A stretch of DNA of 64,000 bases, taken from contig CALCFD010000055.1 of NCBI GenBank assembly GCA_937900695.1, positions 53,064 through 117,063 of the forward strand. The letters run 5' to 3'. The notes below the pieces were generated by a model. The model did not search any database. It had not been told where the DNA came from and saw nothing but the letters and a program-made list of their open reading frames with translations. This DNA is from an uncultured Eubacterium sp. Its GTDB lineage: Bacteria > Bacillota > Clostridia > Peptostreptococcales > Anaerovoracaceae. The position numbers and the translations under genes were made by a program. Positions 33,940-43,900 of this stretch are shown piece after piece. How positions within the stretch are numbered: position 1 is the first letter of the stretch; the number at the start of each line of letters is the position of its first letter.

Positions 33940-35598
33940 CTATATGAATTTGTAAGAATCCATATTGTAAAGTGCATCATTGTTTATTTCATACATCCTA
34001 TAGTCGTCAAAATCATAGTTTACATCGCCAAAAATGTCAGCCTCATCAAAAGGTAATTCAGAAATAAACTGACATTTCGCGGAAGGCTTGCTGTTATCTC
34101 CAAGAACAAGTCTGATTTTGTCGTAGTCCTCGTAAAAATACTCCTGCAAAAGCGGTATGATGCTGTCTTTGAAAATCCTTGCCAAAGTAGGTAAATCTGG
34201 GCATTGTTTAAGTGGCATAAAGTACGCGTGGCCTATTACGTGCTCTCTGTCGTATAAAACTGAAATGCGCTTGTTGATTTTCACAAATATGTCTTTGATG
34301 GACACTCCTTCTACAAAGATGTCAGCAAGGACATCTGGATTTGGCATCATTTCCCTAAAAGTAAATCTTCTTCTTAGGGCTGTGTCCATGGTCGCAATGG
34401 ATCTGTCAGCTGTGTTCATAGTTCCCACTAAGTAGATATTGTCAGGAATGGCAAAGTGTTTTTGTGAATATGGCAGTTTTATTTCCATGCTTTCCTTTTG
34501 GCCAAGGCGCTTGTTAGGCTCAATAAGTGTAATAAGCTCACCGAAGATTTTGGAAATGTTGCCTCTGTTTATTTCATCGATGATAAATACCAAGTTTTCA
34601 TTTTTCCATTGGTCGCTTCTGGCTTTTTCACAAAAGCTTTTGAAAATACCTGATGAAATTTCATACTGGATGTCTGCTTTTTCCTCTTGTGAGTTCATCA
34701 CCGGCTTGATGCCTTCGATAAATTCTTCGTAGCTATATGACTGATGAAATGTTATAAACTCGATTAAGCCTTTTTCTTTGTACTCTCTATATCTTGACAT
34801 AACCTCGTCGTACTCTTCATCCATAACATCTTTTAAGTTTCTCTTTTCAATAATAGCTACAGCATATATGGCCGTATGGTAAGTCTTGCCTGTACCTGGC
34901 GGGCCGTATAAAATAGTATTTTTGTTAACATCTGTAGAAGTTTTAAATACCTTTTGGCAAAGGTTTAGATATTTGCTGCCGCTTATCATAGCGTCTAAAT
35001 TATCAACTTCTTTTTTGTCCTCTTCTGATGAAAGCTTATTTTTAACTGAATCTCTATAGGCAGGATTTAAACTTACAAAGGTATCTGGACATATCCAGTG
35101 AAGACCCATTGTAATGCTCCATTTAACTTGCTTTTGGTTTGTAACTTTATCAAAAGAATTTATTAGAGCCAGTTTATTGGCGCTTGTTTTCTTAGCTGCA
35201 TAATTCAATGCGATTTCAAATAATTCCCATAAGTTGTCTATGGCGTCTTCTTCGCGATTCTTATGGTCTGCAAAAAAAGTTGCACTCTGAGCGCTTAAAA
35301 AAGGAATATCATCAAAAGTTTCTGGAACTTGGCTGTCAACTTGAAATTCCTTTGCCAACTCTTCTAATAAATTAACTCGATAATCATCAATTTGAGTTCT
35401 ATTGAAAAATGCAAAAACTGTAAAAGGATCCACATCGATTACAGAATTGTCCTTTTCTAATTTAGGCAGCTTCTTACCTAACCTTTTATATACTTCACTT
35501 AGTTTTGATAAAAGTCTTTTTCGGTCATCTTTGTATGCAAGAAGTTTACTTGCAAATTCTTTATAGAAATTTTTCCATATTAAATCATTAGTATTCAT
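33940..35598 (-). CDS. mcrB: McrB-like AAA+ GTPase of a McrBC modified-DNA restriction system
   Basis: The 552-residue protein has an N-terminal recognition region (about residues 1-215) that I cannot assign to a known modified-base domain, then the McrB AAA+ core: Walker A YGPPGTGKTY at 231-240, FITFHQSYSYEEFIEGIKP, Walker B FIIDEINRGNISKIFGE, and sensor GTMNTADRSIATMDTALRRRF. The NRGN motif is typical of McrB. It lies after brxL and before mcrC, so this type IV system is part of the BREX island. The modification it recognises is unknown. Confidence 0.92.
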   Translation of the reverse strand: MNTNDLIWKNFYKEFASKLLAYKDDRKRLLSKLSEVYKRLGKKLPKLEKDNSVIDVDPFTVFAFFNRTQIDDYRVNLLEELAKEFQVDSQVPETFDDIPFLSAQSATFFADHKNREEDAIDNLWELFEIALNYAAKKTSANKLALINSFDKVTNQKQVKWSITMGLHWICPDTFVSLNPAYRDSVKNKLSSEEDKKEVDNLDAMISGSKYLNLCQKVFKTSTDVNKNTILYGPPGTGKTYHTAIYAVAIIEKRNLKDVMDEEYDEVMSRYREYKEKGLIEFITFHQSYSYEEFIEGIKPVMNSQEEKADIQYEISSGIFKSFCEKARSDQWKNENLVFIIDEINRGNISKIFGELITLIEPNKRLGQKESMEIKLPYSQKHFAIPDNIYLVGTMNTADRSIATMDTALRRRFTFREMMPNPDVLADIFVEGVSIKDIFVKINKRISVLYDREHVIGHAYFMPLKQCPDLPTLARIFKDSIIPLLQEYFYEDYDKIRLVLGDNSKPSAKCQFISELPFDEADIFGDVNYDFDDYRMYEINNDALYNMDSYKFI

Positions 35599-35612
35599 AT
35601 ATTTTCTCCATA

Positions 35613-37661
35613 TTATTCCGCCCCAAGAGCCTTAAACACAGCATCTTCAGCACTTTGATAAAAGATAATATTAAACTTGCTAAACAAATCAGCCGGCACA
35701 GTATGTAAATCGGCTGCAGAGGTAATAGGTAAAAGAACCTTTTTAGCACCGCTGTCAAGGCATACCTGAAGAGTATTAGCTAGCTCCTCCACCTTAATCA
35801 TAGAGCCTGCAATGCTGATTTCACCTAAAATAGCAGTACTGCTTATAACTGGCTTACCTAAAGCAATAGAACACAAAGCCACCAAAGTAGCAAGAGAAAG
35901 TGTATTAGTCATGCCAAGACCCTGCATATCCTGATAATTTACAATATAGTCCTTTGTAGTAGTGCTTATGGAAGCGCTAATCTGGTTGCCATTGGCCTTT
36001 AGATAGTTAAATGCTGTGTTTGCAGCTTCCTTACACTTACTATCTGAGTCAAGACCTGTCTTGTCAAACTTGCCATTGCCGGGAAGCATTTCGCTTTCAA
36101 GTCTAAATAGACCGATGATGCCATTTTTACCGCGGCTAACAGTATACACCTGTCCAGGTTTTCCCATGCCTTCAGGAATAAGAGTCGAGCCACCCTGCTC
36201 TGGCACAGAAACATACTTTTCCTCAAAAGTTTCATTATCTATATATGAGAAGTTTACGTCATAAAACTCCATGCCGCCTAACTTTTTAAGCTGCTCTTTG
36301 ACTCTTCTTCTCATCTCCAAGGCAATCCTTAAAATCTCCTCAAGCTGATTTTTGTCGTAATTGCCGTCAGGGTAAACAAGCTTAATTAAGCCTGAAACTA
36401 TTTTTCGAACTGCAATAGTATCTCTCTGATTTAAGTTAAGGCCCAGCTTAAAATCTCTATCAAGAGCGTCCGTCTGCTGATCTTTGCGAAGCCCACGAAA
36501 TACCTCAGACATATAGTCAGTAATAAATCCGTAATCATCAGTAAAATGGTTTGGCCTAAACTTTGGCACTTCCCATCCAGGCAAGTAGCAGTGCATACGA
36601 TCTAAAAATGCAGTATCCGTCCCCATTTCCGGCGGGAATGGCTCAAAGAGTGATGCTGTCTTTAGTAGCACGTCTACACTTTGGTTTATGTTACCAACAA
36701 AGACCATAGAAGCGCTAGCTGATTTCTCCTCTTTGCCTCGAGAAAAAGAGCCGCTGGCCATGTAGTCTTTCATAATCTGGATGCCGTCATTGTCCTTAAA
36801 TTTAATACCTGCAACCTCGTCAAAAGCAACGCAATCCCAAAGGCCAACAAGACCAATAGAGCGACTGTTCATATTGTAAAACAAATTGGCAACAGTAGTT
36901 TGACCTCCAGAAACTAAAATGCTGTTAGGTGAAACCTCTTTATATAAATGAGATTTACCTGTGCTACGAGGACCAAGCTCGCAAAGATTAAAATTATTTT
37001 CAACTAAAGGAGCCATTCTCAATAAAAGAAGCCATTTCTCACGATCTGACATTTCATCTGGCTCATAACCGGCTGAACGAAGGATTACATCTTTCCACTC
37101 TTCTGCTGTAAACAAAGATCTCTTAGACTTATATTCTCTGATGCTGACGCGAGGCATCTGAATAGGCGTAAGATTTCTGATTTTCACAGGATTAGTCTTA
37201 GTGTCGCTTGAAGGCTCGTAAGCCAAGTTTAAAATACACCAAATGCCGCCGCAAAGAAGGCGGTCGTACTTAGTAGGATAAGACTCGTCTATTTCAACGC
37301 CATTTATGCCCAGGTTTGAAAACTCGGCAAAATAAGTGTTTTTATGAACGTCTAATCTTACAGTCAGCCTATCGATAATAGAATAACTGCCTTTGGCTTT
37401 TAGCTTTGCCAAAATCTTTTGAGCTTCGTCAGGTCTAACAAAGTTATTTGATAAAATGGTCTTTACCTTTTTAACGCCTTCTTCTATAACCTCATCATCG
37501 TCACTGCCGCAGTACTGACCTAATAAAAACTCAAGAACGTAAACAGGCACGTTGGCCCCTTCCTTAATTTTTTTGGTAAGGTCTTTTCTAACTATTTTAC
37601 CGCTAAAATTTTCTCGCAGTTTTTCTTTTAAAATTTCTCTATCTGATAAAGCCTCAGTCAA
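35613..37661 (-). CDS. brxL: BREX protein BrxL (Lon-like AAA ATPase)
   Basis: The start is a TTG with AGGAGGGG upstream; that site overlaps the pglZ stop. The 682-residue protein has an N-terminal DNA-binding half, Walker A GPRSTGKSH at 230-238, and a C-terminal Lon-type fold (GLGMTNTLSLATLVALCSIALGKP... GEISIAGSMIKVEELANTLQV). The Lon catalytic Ser-Lys pair is not evident: GPSAG is replaced by GMTNT and the Lys position by Ala/Asn. BrxL forms DNA-binding rings needed for phage exclusion. Confidence 0.95.
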   Translation of the reverse strand: MTEALSDREILKEKLRENFSGKIVRKDLTKKIKEGANVPVYVLEFLLGQYCGSDDDEVIEEGVKKVKTILSNNFVRPDEAQKILAKLKAKGSYSIIDRLTVRLDVHKNTYFAEFSNLGINGVEIDESYPTKYDRLLCGGIWCILNLAYEPSSDTKTNPVKIRNLTPIQMPRVSIREYKSKRSLFTAEEWKDVILRSAGYEPDEMSDREKWLLLLRMAPLVENNFNLCELGPRSTGKSHLYKEVSPNSILVSGGQTTVANLFYNMNSRSIGLVGLWDCVAFDEVAGIKFKDNDGIQIMKDYMASGSFSRGKEEKSASASMVFVGNINQSVDVLLKTASLFEPFPPEMGTDTAFLDRMHCYLPGWEVPKFRPNHFTDDYGFITDYMSEVFRGLRKDQQTDALDRDFKLGLNLNQRDTIAVRKIVSGLIKLVYPDGNYDKNQLEEILRIALEMRRRVKEQLKKLGGMEFYDVNFSYIDNETFEEKYVSVPEQGGSTLIPEGMGKPGQVYTVSRGKNGIIGLFRLESEMLPGNGKFDKTGLDSDSKCKEAANTAFNYLKANGNQISASISTTTKDYIVNYQDMQGLGMTNTLSLATLVALCSIALGKPVISSTAILGEISIAGSMIKVEELANTLQVCLDSGAKKVLLPITSAADLHTVPADLFSKFNIIFYQSAEDAVFKALGAE

Positions 37662-37673
37662 CTTTTGCCCCTC

Positions 37674-40253
37674 CTAACTGAAAAAATCAAAATCATCTAC
37701 GGCCATAGGAATATCAATAGTCATCTCCTCTTTAATAGGATCTCTTTGGCCCTGTTCATCTTGTATCACAAGGTAATAAGTATCTATATTGCTGTAAGCC
37801 TGCTCTTTTAAAATAAACTTGCAGCTGTATTCTCTATCTACGCTAGAAGTACTAGTCTTATCTGCTACGATTTTTTGAATATCACTTATAGGTTTGCCGT
37901 CAGCATCTGAAAGATAGATATTATAAGTGCAAGGAACAAAATTGTCCTTTACAGCTTCCTTTTGGTAGAAGCTTAACTTGAAAATCTTGTTACTTATCTT
38001 CCTGCTGGAAGTTAGTAAAGTTAAAGTAACAGGTTTAGATTCGTACTTTTCTCTATTAGCTTCATAAGATTTATATCCTGATCTTACAAATTTGTAGTTT
38101 ATTACAGGCACTACCATTTCCTGAAGGCTGACACCGCCATGGACAAATTTCTGAGCACCGCTACTCTTGATTCTTATATTTTCGCAAGGTGTGTAGGCAG
38201 TGTAGTTATCCCTGTTATAAAATCCTTTTACCTCAATTAGGCCTTCGGCATCGATTTCTTTGTCTGCTATTACATATCTTCGTCCTAGCTTTAAGATATC
38301 ATCTTTAAACTGGCTCTTGCCCATTTTGTCACTAGGATGTAGCGGATTATATGTGTAAAGGAAGCCGTGGTCTGAAGTTATGGCTATGTTGATGCCGTTT
38401 AGTCTGCCTGTAATGATTTTTACTAGGCTAAAGATTTCCTCGATGGCATCTTGGCAAGCTGGGAACACGTCCATTTCGTCGTTGTGGCCAGTTTTGTCAA
38501 TTTTGTCGTGGTAGATATATACTACTTCTTGTCCTTTAACTAGCTCCTTTTGGTCTGAAATTTTCATCATTATAAAATCGCTGTAAGTTACGGCTACGCT
38601 CTTAGGATTTTCCTTTTGCAGAATGTCCTGTCTGCTACTTGCGTCGGTGTTTTGCCCGTCGGCAAGTACTTTTAGGTTTTCTAAAGATAGTTTCCTGTGA
38701 GGCAAAAGCGCCGCCATACCGAAATCTGTTTTTGATGGGAATACTGACTGCTGGCTGCCCAATTTAACATCAGCCTTAGTATCTCTTTTTAGTTTTTCAG
38801 CAAGTTCTTGGGCCACTTCATATCTTAAAGCGTCAGAAATTATAACAAATATTTTGTTGTCCTTTGATTGAACTTCTCTCTGATAAAAGTCTGTTTGCTG
38901 GACGATATGTGGTATGCGACCTGTATCTTTAAGATCTTCTTTTATTAGATTTGTCCAGTTTTCTGCCAGTTTATCTAAAAATGCAACTTTATATAAACCT
39001 TCTACATGGTCTAGTAGATTTCTGTAGTTATCATCTAATGCCGTATGAGCGATGTTTAAACTCTTTGAAAATGCAACATGGAAATGTCTATAATATTTGT
39101 CCATAAGGTAATATTCGTTTGTATATTGTTTCCAAAGGTCTGTTGCAGAGGTATGGTGGTAGCCATCAATATGATCTTCGCAAAACTTTTGCATGTTGGC
39201 AGTTTGAAGTATACCTGTGTAATAGGCTTCATTGTCTTCATACCAAACGGTACCTCTTCTCTTTTCTACGATGGAAATTACTTCGTCAGCATTGGCTGTG
39301 CGGTTTATGAATTTTTCCATCAGTTTGTTTATGATAATTTCATCAATACATGGAAGTATTGTAGTGTCTATTAGGTCGTTTATGTCTAGTTTGCTAAAGC
39401 GTTCTACTAGATTTAGCTGATTTTCAATAATACGTAATATGTAAACTAAATCATCTTTATCTGGGCTATTTAGCCATTCGTTAATTAGATCATAAGAAAA
39501 TCCGCTCTTGCCAGATTTAAATTTGTCCTCTAAACCTGTTAGATGCTCTTCTTTTATAGTTCTAGATAAAGCATTTAGCACAACGTGAGTATTTAACTCA
39601 TCAATATTAGGTGCTTTTGGTTTATTGTATCCTGTAGTGTTTTTTACCAGGTTCCAAAAGATTTCGCTTGCGTTGTATCTTAATAGCTCTAGCAATAGAT
39701 TGTTGTTATTATTGTCTCCATCTGCCATAACAGCTTTTATAATCTGTTTGTAATCTAGCTCATCTACGTTACAAATGGATGCTAAAATAGCTGTATGTAA
39801 TGTATTTGATGAAACTATCTGATCGCTAAATTTTGATAGTTTTTCTCTTCTTTTAGCAGCTTTTAAAAATCCTTTATATATTTTTAAGTTATTAAAAACA
39901 GCAGGAATATTTGCTATATTCATTTCTTGCATCCACATGGACATCTGGTCTGCTCTAAATTCCTGGCTGTATAGTTTTACGTCAAATAGCCAGTCATCTT
40001 CCATGTTAGTTATAAATGGATTGTACACTAAAAAATTGCTTGTTAAATCGTCGTGATTTAATAGCTTTTTCACTTGGAAATTATTGTTTTCTGTTAAGAT
40101 CACCACTTTTGCTTTTTCAAACGTAAGGTCTTTTATTTCATCTGAAAACTCTTTGGCTTCATCATTCCAAAAGATGATCCTTCTGTTGTGATACTCAGGC
40201 AGTGGTTCTTGAAACTGCTGCTCTAAGGTCTTTTTTATATCTTCGATTGCCAT
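37674..40253 (-). CDS. pglZ: BREX-1 phosphatase-fold protein PglZ
   Basis: The 859-residue protein has the type A N-terminal region (LPEYHNRRIIFWNDEAKEF) and an alkaline-phosphatase-like core with VIISDALRYEVAQEL (metal-binding Asp-Ser/Asp-Ala), YIYHDKIDKTGHN, and AITSDHGFLYTYN. PglZ is required both for BREX methylation and phage restriction. It follows the GIY-YIG gene by about 20 bases and is coupled to brxL. Confidence 0.96.
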   Translation of the reverse strand: MAIEDIKKTLEQQFQEPLPEYHNRRIIFWNDEAKEFSDEIKDLTFEKAKVVILTENNNFQVKKLLNHDDLTSNFLVYNPFITNMEDDWLFDVKLYSQEFRADQMSMWMQEMNIANIPAVFNNLKIYKGFLKAAKRREKLSKFSDQIVSSNTLHTAILASICNVDELDYKQIIKAVMADGDNNNNNLLLELLRYNASEIFWNLVKNTTGYNKPKAPNIDELNTHVVLNALSRTIKEEHLTGLEDKFKSGKSGFSYDLINEWLNSPDKDDLVYILRIIENQLNLVERFSKLDINDLIDTTILPCIDEIIINKLMEKFINRTANADEVISIVEKRRGTVWYEDNEAYYTGILQTANMQKFCEDHIDGYHHTSATDLWKQYTNEYYLMDKYYRHFHVAFSKSLNIAHTALDDNYRNLLDHVEGLYKVAFLDKLAENWTNLIKEDLKDTGRIPHIVQQTDFYQREVQSKDNKIFVIISDALRYEVAQELAEKLKRDTKADVKLGSQQSVFPSKTDFGMAALLPHRKLSLENLKVLADGQNTDASSRQDILQKENPKSVAVTYSDFIMMKISDQKELVKGQEVVYIYHDKIDKTGHNDEMDVFPACQDAIEEIFSLVKIITGRLNGINIAITSDHGFLYTYNPLHPSDKMGKSQFKDDILKLGRRYVIADKEIDAEGLIEVKGFYNRDNYTAYTPCENIRIKSSGAQKFVHGGVSLQEMVVPVINYKFVRSGYKSYEANREKYESKPVTLTLLTSSRKISNKIFKLSFYQKEAVKDNFVPCTYNIYLSDADGKPISDIQKIVADKTSTSSVDREYSCKFILKEQAYSNIDTYYLVIQDEQGQRDPIKEEMTIDIPMAVDDFDFFS

Positions 40254-40272
40254 GATTTTTCTCCTAATACAT

Positions 40273-40920
40273 TTATTCTTCTGGATTTAACTCTGCCCTT
40301 AATTTAGACAATATTTTACCATTATAAGTAAAATGTTGTGGTCCAGCTATTGATTTAACGTTTAGTAATATTGCAGCTAAAGAACTTAAAGAATACTCTT
40401 CTCCGTTGTATGAAATATGTCTATCATCTACTACAGTACATACAACTTCAGGTTTTTCTAAAGAAACTACTTTTTCTCCTGGCTTTATATCACACATAGA
40501 AAATCTAAATGAACTTAAACGTGCTTTTTTAGCTTCTTGTTCTTCTTCTTGCTCTTCTTCACTAGCTTGATATCTCACTAAATTTTCTTCAAGTCCGTTT
40601 ATTTGAGCAATTGCTTCAAATATTTTATATGCTTCTTCAGGTGACATATTATAAAACTCTCTAATTCTCACTTTACCATCGCTTAATGAATCTCTAGATC
40701 TTAAATTAGGATTTAGAGAGTCTATAATATCATGAACCTTTTTATCTTGAAGCCTATTTTTAACTTCGTAAGTAGCATAAATACGAAATGCAAAAGGAGT
40801 ACACTCTGTTCTATTTAATTGTTCTACTCTTTTTATAGGGTCGTCTGCATATCCTATCTTAACCCAGTCAGGAAAAGATGGGTTAGTCAATATATAAATA
40901 TATCCTTTGTTAGCTTTCAT
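40273..40920 (-). CDS. GIY-YIG (T5orf172-type) nuclease protein inserted in the BREX operon
   Basis: The 215-residue protein starts with a T5orf172 GIY-YIG domain: GYIYILTNPSFPDWVKIGYADDPIKRVEQLN. An acidic/coiled linker (SEEEQEEEQEAKKAR, residues 121-135) follows, then a C-terminal module (SYNGEEYSLSSLAAILLNV...GPQHFTYNGKILSKLR) that resembles the small RAMA/DUF4357-type domains attached to restriction enzymes. Gaps to pglX and pglZ are 14 and 19 bases, so it is a full member of the BREX operon. Possible roles are a second nuclease or a specificity factor. The function is inferred. Confidence 0.85.
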   Translation of the reverse strand: MKANKGYIYILTNPSFPDWVKIGYADDPIKRVEQLNRTECTPFAFRIYATYEVKNRLQDKKVHDIIDSLNPNLRSRDSLSDGKVRIREFYNMSPEEAYKIFEAIAQINGLEENLVRYQASEEEQEEEQEAKKARLSSFRFSMCDIKPGEKVVSLEKPEVVCTVVDDRHISYNGEEYSLSSLAAILLNVKSIAGPQHFTYNGKILSKLRAELNPEE

Positions 40921-40934
40921 CGTGGTCTCCTTTA

Positions 40935-43900
40935 TTATTTAATCTTCGCAAGAAGCCCATCAAACTTCTCATAATTAACCTTTACACCATCATCTAAATC
41001 AATCTCAACCATCTGATCTGCAAAGTGATGAACAGTTTCCTCGTAAGTTCTAAGCTCCTCAGCCTGTGCTGAAAGCTTTTTGAGCTCCTTGTTTAAGCGA
41101 GTTTTTTCTCTCTGGCTGGCGCTGTCTTGCAAGTGATTGTTTAAAATACTCACCTGATCGTCGTACCTAGTTTGCTGGTCAAACACATACTTAGTTCTAA
41201 GACGAGCAACAGTGTCAGATTTATATCTATGAAGGTACATAAGAGCCTTAAATCCGTTTTTCTTGCCGCTGTCAAACATCCAGTAAATTGGACGTTTCTG
41301 GTATGTTTTGCAGTGATCCTTGTAAAAATCGTTTAAGAAGTAGTTTCGAATCACTTCTTTTGGCATGCCCTTGCCGCCAAGAGCCTCTGCGATAAACTGT
41401 AAGTTTTCTTCTAATGTTTCTTCGCCGTAAATAACTTTTACAAACTCTACGAATCTGCCTACGATATCATCGCTAAAGTATTCGTCGTCGCATATAGGGA
41501 TGATGTTGTCTTCGTCAGGCACAAATGTCTTGTATTTGCTAGGATCCCAGTCTCCTCCTGCGTAAGCTAAGCCTTCTTCGTCTAAAGAGTAGCGGCCTAC
41601 CATGCATCCTACTGCATAGGAGATAAATGACTTGATAACATCTTCTTTTGTAAGTGCATATTTGCTCTTACCCATAGCCTCAGGAATGTCTTCTTTGTTA
41701 TCAAAGACTCTGCATACTGTCACATCCTTTTCGTCTACCTCAGGTGTTAGTTCATCTGCAAGTCCATAAATATCAATGAATATGCGGTTTAGTTCTTCTT
41801 CGTTGGCTTTAAGCTGTGTAAATCTATCTTCACACTCAGCCTTCCATAGATCATAAGCTTCACTTGCTGTTGATGTATGATTTTTTACTAGTGGATGCAC
41901 TGTAAAATCCCATGATGTTTCGAATGAGTCCCAGTCTTGCTTGGATAAATCGACATTAATTCTTGATATATCATCAATAGTTTTTAAAGGTGTATATATA
42001 ATAGGAATATTGGCCATTGAGCCAGCGCCATAATTTAATGTTGGATTGATTAGATTTAAAAAATATTGTGATTGCTTTGAATTTAATAATCCTAAATAAT
42101 AAATTATTTGATCTTCATTTGGAAAAAGGGAAGAACCCGCACTATCAAATGCTCCTAAATATGTGCTAAATCTAAAACACGTGTCAGCAGATGATAAAGC
42201 ATTCCAAGTAATTGATTTTTTAAAATATAAATGTTTACTTCTCAAATTAGCTGTAGAATTCTTTAATTCAAGTCCATCATTTTCATAATTTAAAACGTAA
42301 TTGTTATTTCCATACCATTTGCGATATTCTCCGCCTTTATCATATGGAATCCATTTCTTATTTTTTTTGTCTAAAGATATTTTCAAAAAGTCAACTTCAT
42401 GCCAAAGCTTAATAAAATAATCATTATTGCCTGTGTCCATTCCTTTTTTTACAGGTAATATTTCACCTAATGACTCATTATCAAAAATTAAGCTTACATT
42501 TTTTGATATCCAATACGCAATCGGACTTCCAGGTATTTTTTCAAAGTTATCACACTTAACCTGATACAAGCTTCCATCAGCTAAGTAAGCATCCCTTTTA
42601 ACATCCTGCCCTGCAAAATCAACAAGTCTTTTAAAAGAAGAAACGTAGCTATGCTCTGTGCCATTCCTTAATACAAATGCTGTAGTTTGGACTACTTCGC
42701 CTCCTATTTCCTCAAAAGCTCTAGCACCTAAATGAGCCATATTTACAATAGTTGTAGTAGATAGTAACTTTTCTCTTAACTTTTCATAACTAGATAAAAA
42801 CATCCATGAGTGCATGTTTATCATAGCTTGAAGACCGTTGCGGATAAGCATCGCTTTGCACTTTTCCATAAATACAGCAAACAGATCAGTCTTGCTGTCA
42901 GGATAGTTCTTTTTAATAAACTTCTGCAATGTAGTTTCGCAGTTACTTACTGGTAGGTACGGCGGATTTGTAACAACCACTTCATATTTTTGAACTAGCA
43001 CTTTAGCCACCTTCATAAGTGGTGCTATGGCATCGTAAGCCTCAGAAGTGTAAGCTTGTGCTAATAGATCATTATCTGTTGAATTTTTTATTTCTTCAAG
43101 CTTATCTTCAAGACTATTTAGCTCATCTAAAGTAATATCAAGCTCTAGTAAGCTACCAAGCTCACTTGCATTTTCAAAAGATTGCCATAGCTTCATAGCT
43201 ACCTCTTTTTGCTCACCAAAATATTCCCAAATGTTTTCATGAACTTCCTTACTTGAAGCTACATAATATACATTTGGTTTAATATTTTTTGATAAAATTC
43301 TTCTGCTGTACTGTCGTGCCTTCATCATAATAGCAAAATATGATAGCTGGTAAGCACGCTCGTCTAAATCTATACCGTACAGGTTGTTTTCAATAATTAA
43401 CTGAGCCGCATCACGCTTTGTGTAGCCATAGCTTTCGTAAATCTGCATAAACACATCAAAAGCGTATATAATTATATGGCCGCTGCCCATACATGTATCA
43501 ATTAGCTTGATATCTTCAGGTTTGTAAGACTTATACTGATTGCGTATGTCTTCTAACTTGCTTTCAACTTCTGGTTCTTGAGCTGCTTCGTCAAGGTAGT
43601 ATTTCCAGTTTTCCTTAAGCTGATCATTTGGATGGCCTTCGAGCCAAAATCTACCAAGAGAGTTTTCAACCATATATCTAACTATCCAGTCAGGAGTAAA
43701 AAGCTGAGTTGCGGCAGGAATTTCTTCCTTTTTAATTTTAGTGCCGCTTTTTCTACTAAACACCTTGTCCTTAGGCTCTATATTATAGAACTGATAAAAC
43801 CAGCCAATAATTTCAACTTGACCTTCTTTTTCGATATCGAAATTATCTGCTTCGATATCTGAAATAAGCTTACCTAAAACGCTGTCTTCTTTAAGAAGAT

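Noticed and set aside
39056..39420. Overlapping ORFs on both strands inside pglZ
   Set aside because: Shadow frames within a clear 859-residue gene, no start signals.
40273..40920. Group I intron homing endonuclease
   Set aside because: The gene has its own start and stop between two intact genes, with no intron around it and a restriction-type C-terminal domain.
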